Source of the DNA: a virus
Strand: one strand, 5' to 3'
IMG/VR virus record: IMGVR_UViG_3300001749_000003
Span: 27,931-56,534 of that record
Length of the DNA: 28,604 bases
Of this stretch, positions 21,955 through 28,071 are shown piece after piece (the stretch's first letter is position 1; every line of letters begins with the position of its first letter). The position numbers were made by a program, and so were the translations under genes. The notes under the pieces were generated by a model. The model saw only the letters and a program-made list of their open reading frames with translations, was not told the origin of the DNA and did no database searches.

Positions 21955-21978
21955 TTTACTAATATTCTTATTAGTAAA
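21955..21978. repeat. Perfect 10-bp inverted repeat
   Basis: TTTACTAATA (21955-21964) and TATTAGTAAA (21969-21978) are exact reverse complements separated by TTCT. The stem is all A-T except one pair and lacks a following U-tract, so an operator, protein-binding site or origin element is more likely than a terminator. Confidence 0.7.
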
Positions 21979-22016
21979 TATTTACCCAAAACAAGCCAAA
22001 TAATAACTACTTTATG

Positions 22017-22060
22017 AGGCCAAAAAAGCCTATGCCCCTAGCCCAGTAACCACGGGGGCT
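22017..22060. repeat. Cluster of short GC-rich stems
   Basis: AGGC (22017-22020) pairs with GCCT (22028-22031) around an A-run. AGCCC (22040-22044) pairs with GGGCT (22056-22060), and CCCC at 22035-22038 can alternatively pair with GGGG at 22054-22058. This is a GC-rich island in otherwise AT-rich sequence and a candidate protein-binding or terminase cleavage site. The pairings are short and partly exclusive. Confidence 0.35.
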
Positions 22061-22116
22061 GGAGTGGTGAAAAATGCACAGATTAGCACCTATTAGAGGG
22101 AGAGACTAACTAGATG

Positions 22117-22214
22117 CTTAATAATATCTTAATAATACTTAATAATATCTTAGTAAGAACTTAATAGTAACTTACTAACAACTTACTTAGATATACTTTT
22201 GTACTTAACTTATT
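22117..22214. repeat. Phased 11-bp tandem repeat (CTTAnTAAnAn) upstream of TerS
   Basis: Successive units start at 22117, 22128, 22138, 22149, 22160, 22171 and 22182: CTTAATAATAT, CTTAATAATA, CTTAATAATAT, CTTAGTAAGAA, CTTAATAGTAA, CTTACTAACAA and CTTACTTAGAT. A weaker unit occupies 22193-22203, and CTTAACTTATT follows at 22204 in the same phase. Spacing is 11 bp except one 10-bp step, so all units face one side of the helix. The array ends about 40 bp before the TerS start. It may bind the small terminase or an origin protein, or bend the DNA. Confidence 0.75.
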
Positions 22215-22255
22215 AGAATCTAATTATACCCAACTTATTTAATGGGAGAATTCAA

Positions 22256-22699
22256 TTGGAACTAGAAAGTGTAGATTTTGAAAATATTGCACAGGCCATG
22301 CTAAAAACTAGAGGTGATCTAGCTAAGGCATCCAGAGAGGATAGTGTTTTATACAATGCCATGGCCTTAAGAGTTATTGTAAAAGACAATCCTGCTATTC
22401 GTCAAAGATACCATGAACTGTTGGTAGATGAAATGCAGGAAAAGGGTTTACACATAGCTGAAAGAATACTTAAGATGGCTGAGTTGCAAGAAGCTGCTTT
22501 TGGTGGCACTTACCTTAATCCTGATACAGGCAAAGAAGAACCAATACCTGCTGATCCTAAAACTGTTATTGATATATCGAAAGAAATATCTAGGCTCATA
22601 GCAGAAGGGAAAGGGCAACCTATGTCCAGTAAGCAAACGGTTCTTATTGCTAGCAAGGAAGATGTTGAAGAAATACTAACTGGGTTCCTAGAGAGCTAA
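22256..22699 (+). CDS. terS: Terminase small subunit
   Basis: The start is TTG 22256, preceded by GGGAG at 22244-22248. The 147-residue protein has a helical N-terminus (DFENIAQAMLKTRGDLAKAS, HTH-like), a middle with LHIAERILKMAELQEAAFGG and a 'NPDTGKEEPIPADPKTVIDISKEISRLIAEG' type oligomerisation segment, of which the DPKTVIDISKEISRLI helix is typical of small terminases. It directly precedes the interrupted large subunit. It is expected to bind the packaging start site, for which the repeat at 22117 is a candidate. The assignment rests partly on context. Confidence 0.75.
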   Translation: MELESVDFENIAQAMLKTRGDLAKASREDSVLYNAMALRVIVKDNPAIRQRYHELLVDEMQEKGLHIAERILKMAELQEAAFGGTYLNPDTGKEEPIPADPKTVIDISKEISRLIAEGKGQPMSSKQTVLIASKEDVEEILTGFLES

Positions 22700-22709
22700 T
22701 GGAGAACCT

Positions 22710-22916
22710 ATGAGTTATATTTCTAATCTAGATGAACATGAGATAGAAGTACTAAGAAATCATCTTGAAGGAAACTTCCAAGACTTCTCAAGATTTTGTT
22801 TTAAGATCTTAACTGGACAAGAACTAATATTTGTTGATTACTATGTTGTGTTGTTTGAAGCTATCCAGAAGTTGATAGACCAAACATGCACTAGGATGAT
22901 TATTAATATACCGCCT
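22710..22916 (+). CDS. terL: Terminase large subunit, exon 1 (N-terminal 69 residues)
   Basis: This exon begins at ATG 22710 with GGAG just upstream and encodes 69 residues ending TRMIINIPP. In terminases this hydrophobic strand leads straight into the ATP-binding Walker A loop, but here the reading frame meets TAA at 22917-22919. The missing residues (YSKRAGKT) appear in frame at 24038. The exon ends in ACCGCCT, which pairs with an internal guide-like sequence in the intron. The coding sequence is therefore join(22710..22916,24038..25450), 539 residues. Without splicing only a non-functional 69-residue peptide is made. Confidence 0.85.
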
Positions 22917-22935
22917 TAACCTATATCGGGGCGGT
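22910..22935 (+). other. Group I intron P1 helix at the 5' splice site
   Basis: Exon bases ACCGCCT (22910-22916) pair with intron bases GGGCGGT (22929-22935): six Watson-Crick pairs plus a terminal U22916-G22929 wobble. A U-G pair exactly at the 5' splice site is the hallmark of group I introns. The loop between is 12 bases. Confidence 0.8.
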
Positions 22936-24037
22936 CTAAACTCTTTTAATTCGATGAAACCTAAACATTTAGTTGTAGGCAATGTCGAGCTATAGTGAAT
23001 AAAGTAGCTAAAGTGTAGAGGTCAGTCCATTGTGGACGTAGGATGCAAGCGCATTCGAAACTTAGAGGTTAGCTAGAAGCTAACAAGACATGATCCAATC
23101 ACAGTAGAAATACTGGAGACTTTACAAGATGGAAATAGAAACTGATTACATATCAGAAAAGTATAAAGTGGGGAGCATACATTCAAATAGCTATGGCCCT
23201 ATTAAGATACTAGGTAGAAATAAATATAAACCCAGTGAATATAGAATAGAATTTTTAAATACTGGTAGTACTAGATTTGCATTAAGCGGTAATATAAAAA
23301 ATGATAATGTTAAGGATTATTATCAGCCAAATACGTTTGGGGTAGGTTACTTAGGAGATTTTGAGAAGGTTCCTAAGTCTAAACTACACAGAAGATTGTA
23401 CTTACTTTGGTCTAACATGTTATTAAGATGCTATGGTACAACGTACAACAATTCTGGAACAGTAAGCTATACGTATACAGATGTAACAGTTTGCCCAAGA
23501 TGGCTTAACTACAGCAACTTTTTCTTTAGTGTACAAGAGGTTAAAGGTTTTGACCTATGGCTAAAGGGTAATGAAGAATACCACTTAGACAAAGATAAGT
23601 CAGGATCTAGGTATTACTCACCAGAAACTTGTGAGTTTATAGACAGAAAAGAAAATATGGATTTGGCACACTTAAAGCAAAGAGTAGTAGCTAAACAGGC
23701 GTGGGTAGTTTATGTTGATGGCACACTTACCTTTGTTAGAGACTACATAAAGTTTGCTGAGCATACAGGGTTAAAAGCTTATGAGGTATTAAAACTTCTA
23801 AACGGAACACATAAGAAATGCAAAGGTTATATGTTGGCTGATGGTACTACTATGTATACGTTCTTGGTTGGGGGTGTAGAGTATAATTGCATACAATTTA
23901 CTGAACTGGCTACTAAGTACAACACCATGACCTCGGTATTTTGGAAGCTGGTTAGTGGTAAGAGAAACAGGTATAAAGATGTTAAATTTATTCGTAGTGA
24001 AGTCATTAAGGTTAGCGACCTTGAACAAAACGAATAG
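22917..24037 (+). mobile_element. Group I intron (1121 bp) inside terL, with an internal endonuclease ORF
   Basis: The boundaries follow from three independent signs. Exon fusion restores the terminase frame and Walker A motif, P1 has the U-G pair at the 5' site, and the last intron base is G24037 as required. The 212 bases before the ORF contain several stems: AGCTA/TAGCT (22988, 23005), GTCCA/TGGAC (23025, 23033), ATGC/GCAT (23043, 23051), GTTAGC/GCTAAC (23068, 23079) and CAGTA-GAAA-TACTG with a GNRA loop (23102-23115). TGTAGAGGTC (23014) can also pair with GACTTTACA (23118) with one bulge. I could not assign P3, P7 or P10 with certainty, so the subgroup is open. Confidence 0.8.
23129..24037 (+). 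CDS. Intron-encoded homing-endonuclease-like protein
   Basis: This 302-residue protein starts behind GGAG at 23115-23118. Residues 15-75 (GSIHSNSYGPIKILG then EFLNTG) and about 88-175 resemble a widespread phage HNH/homing-type family, with LLWSNMLLRCYG, VTVCPRWLNYSNF, LDKDKSGSRYYSP and CEFIDRKEN. The C-terminal part has two NUMOD/IENR-like DNA-binding repeats: one with FVRDYIKFAEHTGLKAYEVL and KGYM, and one with FTELATKYNTMTSVFWKLV. Catalytic residues cannot be assigned by eye. It would cut an intronless terL and spread the intron. The ribosome binding site lies in the predicted structured RNA, so its translation may be held down. Its stop codon supplies the intron's last base. Confidence 0.78.
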   Translation: MEIETDYISEKYKVGSIHSNSYGPIKILGRNKYKPSEYRIEFLNTGSTRFALSGNIKNDNVKDYYQPNTFGVGYLGDFEKVPKSKLHRRLYLLWSNMLLRCYGTTYNNSGTVSYTYTDVTVCPRWLNYSNFFFSVQEVKGFDLWLKGNEEYHLDKDKSGSRYYSPETCEFIDRKENMDLAHLKQRVVAKQAWVVYVDGTLTFVRDYIKFAEHTGLKAYEVLKLLNGTHKKCKGYMLADGTTMYTFLVGGVEYNCIQFTELATKYNTMTSVFWKLVSGKRNRYKDVKFIRSEVIKVSDLEQNE

Positions 24038-25450
24038 TACAGCAAGCGAGCTGGTAAAACATTAATTATATCTCAACTGTTACCACTATTTGCTTGGGTA
24101 AGAAATCCTAGCGGGCATACGATACTGACTGGCTTTAACTCTGATGTACTTGCTGAAAGTTCTGGCTACATTAGAACTATTATGTCAGATCCAGACTTTC
24201 AAAGAGTGTTTCCAGATGTTATTATTGACAACAACAAGAAGTCTGTTGAAAGATTAGGCACTATGAGTGCTGGTGTTATACATGCTATTCCCACAACTGG
24301 TAAGCTTACTGGTAAAGGGGCTGGTAGTTTGGCAGAAGGGTTTGCAGGCCTTATGTCTATTGACGATGTTATCAAACCTGATGATGCTAATTCGCCAACA
24401 GAGAGGGATAAGATCAATGCTAGATACTCTAACACACTACTATCCAGACTTAACTCTGTCACCACACCACTAGTTATCATTATGCAAAGACTACATGAAG
24501 AGGATCTGTGTGGTTACTTGATGAAAGGTGGTAGTAGTGATACATTCGCTTGGCTTAACATCCCAGGAATTATTACACCTGAGACAGGTTCTAAGGAATG
24601 GTATGATAAGATTATTGATATGTATGGCTACACTCATGTAGATCCTTTATATTATAAATTAAAAGAGGGTGAGCACAGGAAGTATGAGGAAAGAGATTTT
24701 CCAGTTCTGGGTTCCAATAAGACAGCTAAGCAATTAGTATCATCTTTCTGGCCAGTACGTAAGACACTGGATAGCTTACTTGGGCTACTTAAGAAAGATA
24801 GTTATACATTCTTCTCACAATATATGGGAATGCCTGTTGGTAAAGGTAAGTCAGCACTAACTAGTGACATGATAAACACCTATGAGTCTGTTGATACTAG
24901 AGATATAAGGTACACTTTTGTAACTGCTGATACTGCTTCCACAACAAAGACATATTCAGATTATACTGTAGCTTGTTTCTGGGGAGTTAGTAGAAGAAAA
25001 CAGTTATACCTGTTAGATGTTGTAATAGATAAATGGGAAACACCAGACTTAGTAATTGAAATGAGAAAGTTCTGGAAGCTGTGTAAGAAACAAAACAAAG
25101 CAAACCCCAACATGAAGCCAAGAGGTTTCTACATGGAAGATAAGTCTAGTGGCCTATTTCTAAATCAACAATTCCTGAAAGATGGGACTGTTAACGTTAA
25201 GCCAGTGCCTAGAGATGGGACTGGAAGTAACGACAAGTTCACTAGGTTTCTAAGTACTATACCATACTTTAAAGAAGGTAGAATACTACTTCCCAAGAAT
25301 CACGAACATTATATACACATGCGTAAAGAGTTACTTGGCCAAACTGCTTTTGGTTCTAGTACAGGTCATGATGACTTCGTGGATAATGTTTCAGATGCCA
25401 GCGTTATAGCTTTTGATGCTAAAAGTATGAACTATGATGATTGGTCATAA
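24038..25450 (+). CDS. terL: Terminase large subunit, exon 2 (ATPase and nuclease)
   Basis: This exon has no start codon of its own and continues exon 1 in frame, encoding residues 70-539. Walker A SKRAGKT (71-77) resembles the SRQLGKT form of T4 gp17. Walker B is GLMSIDD (173-179), and the coupling motif VIIMQRLHEEDLCGYL lies at about 215-229. The RNase H-like nuclease shows FVTADTAST (D367), FYMEDKSSG (E436) and GHDDFVDN (513-520). It translocates DNA into the head and cuts the concatemer. An in-frame ATG at 24182 would give a product without the ATP-binding loop, so it is not a plausible start. Confidence 0.93.
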   Translation, partial: YSKRAGKTLIISQLLPLFAWVRNPSGHTILTGFNSDVLAESSGYIRTIMSDPDFQRVFPDVIIDNNKKSVERLGTMSAGVIHAIPTTGKLTGKGAGSLAEGFAGLMSIDDVIKPDDANSPTERDKINARYSNTLLSRLNSVTTPLVIIMQRLHEEDLCGYLMKGGSSDTFAWLNIPGIITPETGSKEWYDKIIDMYGYTHVDPLYYKLKEGEHRKYEERDFPVLGSNKTAKQLVSSFWPVRKTLDSLLGLLKKDSYTFFSQYMGMPVGKGKSALTSDMINTYESVDTRDIRYTFVTADTASTTKTYSDYTVACFWGVSRRKQLYLLDVVIDKWETPDLVIEMRKFWKLCKKQNKANPNMKPRGFYMEDKSSGLFLNQQFLKDGTVNVKPVPRDGTGSNDKFTRFLSTIPYFKEGRILLPKNHEHYIHMRKELLGQTAFGSSTGHDDFVDNVSDASVIAFDAKSMNYDDWS

Positions 25451-25461
25451 CAGAGTACGAT

Positions 25462-25650
25462 ATGGATTTAAAAACAAGAATAGATGGAAAGAGTTTAACT
25501 AATAATTCTTTCAAGATTATGAGTGAGGAAGGTGAAGAGCTAGCTGAGATTACTCAGACCACTAGCTCTGGCACAACCTTAAATATTAAAACTAAGAAAG
25601 GCCTATATATACAGAAACCTAGTGGTTGGGCCTCAAGTAAACAGGATTAA
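25462..25650 (+). CDS. Small hypothetical virion-region protein
   Basis: This 62-residue protein is rich in Thr, Ser and Lys and looks beta-stranded (LAEITQTTSSGTTLNIKTKK). ATG 25462 is preferred; a TTG seven codons earlier (25441) overlaps terL and has no ribosome binding site. It lies between terL and the spike gene. It could be a small structural or connector protein. No family recognised. Confidence 0.5.
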   Translation: MDLKTRIDGKSLTNNSFKIMSEEGEELAEITQTTSSGTTLNIKTKKGLYIQKPSGWASSKQD

Positions 25651-25652
25651 TT

Positions 25653-25880
25653 ATGGTTATCAGTAATACGTGGGTTGAAGTAGCAAGTGCTGGATGCATA
25701 CTTCAGAAGTCAGGAACTAATACACTAATGTTAGCTTATGCTGTTGCAGCACCAGTAACAGAAAGTACTTTTTCAATAAGCCATAACCTTACTCAGATAT
25801 TTCCCGCTGTAGCAGGCAAGACATTATGGGCGAAATCTACTGAGGGGGATGTAAACATATCGGTAGAAGACTTAGCATAA
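25653..25880 (+). CDS. Small hypothetical virion-region protein, probably beta-rich
   Basis: This 75-residue protein starts 2 bases after the previous stop, behind AGGA. The sequence runs WVEVASAGCILQKSGTNTLM, then a Val/Ala-Pro stretch, and ends with AGKTLWAKSTEGDVNISVED. The 'G-K-T-LWAKS-x-x-G' ending resembles small proteins found next to head-spike genes in other podovirus-type phages. A decoration or spike-base role is plausible but unproven. It is followed after 9 bases by the spike gene. Confidence 0.6.
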   Translation: MVISNTWVEVASAGCILQKSGTNTLMLAYAVAAPVTESTFSISHNLTQIFPAVAGKTLWAKSTEGDVNISVEDLA

Positions 25881-25889
25881 GGTGACAAT

Positions 25890-27575
25890 ATGGATTTACT
25901 GTTAAGTAATAAGATAACTAGTTACTTTGTACATAAAATAAAAACCATTGTTGTAGATCCTATCTTATACTCCCTACTAAGTTCAGTTGGCCCATTTACA
26001 TTTACTAGGTTAGGTGAGCAATCATTTTCAGACTATGAAGATACTGTAAAGAAAGTTGAGACAGATATACCATCTTTCGTTGGCACTAGGCAGGTTGAAA
26101 ATGAGCTAAGAGATAGGGCATTAAATTACTGGGTAGCTACAAGTGGTGCAACTTTTGTTGATAATGGGGATGGTTCTATAAGAGCTACCTTGCCTGCTGG
26201 TGGTGGTGTATATAAAAGAACTTCTTCATTAAAGGCGGCAGGCAGTGAGTTTCGACTTAGTTCAGAAGCTTTGCATGTTAGCGGATCTACTAATGATTTA
26301 AGGATACAAGATTCTGGGGGCTATACAGGAATATTGTTGTCAGGTATTAATGAGTTAATAGGTGATGAGTATGTAAGAATATCACCAGATACAGGAACTT
26401 TAATACAAGATGCTACAGTGGGTGTATGGTGGAGAAATGCGGGAACTACTGAAATAGTATTTGACATTAGAAACACCCAAATAGAAGATGTTACAGGAGA
26501 GATAAATAAAAACCCATCTGAATTTGTTGTGGATACTGGACACTTCACAACATTGAATGGTAATACTGTAGATGTAAATGGATTAGTTACTGAAAGTACA
26601 GGTGCAGAAATAGTTGGTTCAGGTGGTGTACTACTAGAGGGTGTTGGAACAAACAAGTTACTTTATAGTGAAGACTTTACAGATGCTGAATGGAACAAAG
26701 CTACAACTACTGTTGAGCTAGCATCAGTTGAGGCACCAGATGGAACACTTACAGCATTTAAAGTGTCTGGATCTGGCTACTTAGCCGCACAAGGTACTTC
26801 ACTTCCTGGGGACAATAAAAGTATATGGGCAAGAACTGTAACTGGTACTGGGTTTGCAAATGTATTAGTCCACAATGGTAACAATAAACTAACAGAACTA
26901 ACAGAGGTATGGAAAAGAATATCATTTAATTACGAAGATGATGCCAATTTTCCATCTAACTTCTACGCTGCAGATTTAAGATCTGGTGATCTTACTGAAT
27001 TTTATATATGGGGTGCGCAACTAGAAGCAAAGAAATATTATACGTCTTATACTAAAACTTCTGGAACAACTGTAACAAGATCTGCTACAAGCTTGACTGC
27101 AAGCTTGTCAACTATTGGTGTTCCAAACCTAAGAAACAACTTTAGTGGTCAGATTAAAGTAAGACCTCAATTTGACTATGATGATGCCAGAGTAAACTTC
27201 TCTAGGCCACTAGCAATAGAATCAGATGATGGTGCTTATTTACTTGCCATTATTTTTAACCCAGCTTCTGATAGGGTGTATATTAGGATGGACAATAATG
27301 GTATTGTATCTGAAACAAGCTACTTAGTTGGTTCAATAAACTATGCTAGGGACGAACTGTTAAACATAAGGTTTTCAAAGAATAATAGTTCTGGGTTAAA
27401 GATGTGGATTAACAATATCACACCAGTTGTAAATGGAGATACAAGCGCTAAAACTGACTATGTCAGTCCACTAACAAAAGTGGAAGTGGGGTCTGGTTTA
27501 GACTCAGAGGTATTTGAATCTATTGTTATTCACCCAACAGCACTTAGTGATATAGAATTGGAAGCACTAACATGA
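25890..27575 (+). CDS. Head spike fibre / tail-spike-like protein with LamG-like C-terminus
   Basis: This 561-residue protein has no membrane segment. After an N-terminal part of about 70 residues that may attach to the virion, there are beta-rich repeats. A carbohydrate-binding-like domain at about 255-400 starts NKLLYSEDFTDAEWNKATTT and ends FYIWGAQLEAKKYYTSYTKT, the pattern called phage head spike fibre domain. The last 150 residues resemble a LamG/concanavalin-like lectin fold (AYLLAIIFNPASDRVYIRMD then LKMWINN and a final HPTALSDIELEAL). It probably binds host surface glycans. It lies between terL and the portal gene, and its stop overlaps the next start. Confidence 0.72.
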   Translation: MDLLLSNKITSYFVHKIKTIVVDPILYSLLSSVGPFTFTRLGEQSFSDYEDTVKKVETDIPSFVGTRQVENELRDRALNYWVATSGATFVDNGDGSIRATLPAGGGVYKRTSSLKAAGSEFRLSSEALHVSGSTNDLRIQDSGGYTGILLSGINELIGDEYVRISPDTGTLIQDATVGVWWRNAGTTEIVFDIRNTQIEDVTGEINKNPSEFVVDTGHFTTLNGNTVDVNGLVTESTGAEIVGSGGVLLEGVGTNKLLYSEDFTDAEWNKATTTVELASVEAPDGTLTAFKVSGSGYLAAQGTSLPGDNKSIWARTVTGTGFANVLVHNGNNKLTELTEVWKRISFNYEDDANFPSNFYAADLRSGDLTEFYIWGAQLEAKKYYTSYTKTSGTTVTRSATSLTASLSTIGVPNLRNNFSGQIKVRPQFDYDDARVNFSRPLAIESDDGAYLLAIIFNPASDRVYIRMDNNGIVSETSYLVGSINYARDELLNIRFSKNNSSGLKMWINNITPVVNGDTSAKTDYVSPLTKVEVGSGLDSEVFESIVIHPTALSDIELEALT

Positions 27576-28051
27576 GTGATGTAGTAAACATACTTTTAGT
27601 ATTAAAAGGTAGCAAGAAAGATCAACTAGGTAAATATAAAAATAATAGAGGTTTAGATATAGATCAAGACAACTTACTAGAAGATATATTAAGTCATCCA
27701 GATGTTAATCACGCTGGCTTCAATAGCAGTTTTAAAGTTGGTGCTGGTATGTTGGAGTGGTTTACATACTCAATATACATACACATAGACTCAGACAGAC
27801 TACAAAAACTGCTTGATTGGGTAGAATCTAAACCAAGTGATGCTAAGATATGTGGCTCTTGGAACATGGATGGATCTAAGTATAAAGGTAGTAATGGTAA
27901 GGTAAAACATAAAACTATTTCTGGGCTACTAGCTGGGTTTGTACCTAACAAAGTAGTCTACAATACAGATGGTGATGAAACTAGCAACACTGTTGCTACA
28001 GAACCAGAACAAGTAAACCTGTTAGCAGGTCAGAAACCAAGAGAATTTTAA
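27572..28051 (+). CDS. Hypothetical protein coupled to the spike gene
   Basis: This gene encodes 159 residues, starting by ATGA overlap with the spike gene. Visible stretches are VVNILLVLKGSKKDQLGKYK, EWFTYSIYIHIDSDRLQKLL and 'AKICGSWNMDGSKYKGSNGK'. There is no membrane span, cysteine cluster or enzyme motif. A chaperone, spike assembly factor or minor virion protein are possible from context. No family recognised. Its distance to the portal gene is 20 bases. Confidence 0.6.
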   Translation: MSDVVNILLVLKGSKKDQLGKYKNNRGLDIDQDNLLEDILSHPDVNHAGFNSSFKVGAGMLEWFTYSIYIHIDSDRLQKLLDWVESKPSDAKICGSWNMDGSKYKGSNGKVKHKTISGLLAGFVPNKVVYNTDGDETSNTVATEPEQVNLLAGQKPREF

Positions 28052-28071
28052 CTTGGTAATAAGGAGTTACT

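Larger units (their letters stand above)
21812..22255 (+). other. 444-bp non-coding region between RNA polymerase and terminase genes
   Basis: No ORF with a credible ribosome binding site is visible on either strand. The region holds, in order, a terminator-like hairpin, a perfect 10-bp palindrome, a group of GC-rich stems and an AT-rich tandem repeat ending just before TerS. This is the only sizeable gap in the window and the natural place for a packaging (pac/cos) site, a replication origin or a late promoter. I cannot tell these apart from sequence alone. No tRNA-like cloverleaf is present. Confidence 0.7.

Noticed and set aside
22031-22110. Possible tRNA gene in the non-coding gap
   Set aside because: GC-rich stems are present but no T-loop consensus (GTTCGANTC) or acceptor stem of 7 pairs could be found.
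22710-25450. TerL as a pseudogene broken by insertion of an unrelated gene
   Set aside because: The exon ends are precise to the base, the joined frame restores a canonical ATP-binding loop, and the P1 U-G pairing sits exactly at the junction. A random insertion would not give all three.
24182-25450. A separate 422-residue terminase starting at ATG 24182
   Set aside because: It would lack the Walker A loop, which is encoded just upstream at 24038-24060 in the same open frame. It has no ribosome binding site.
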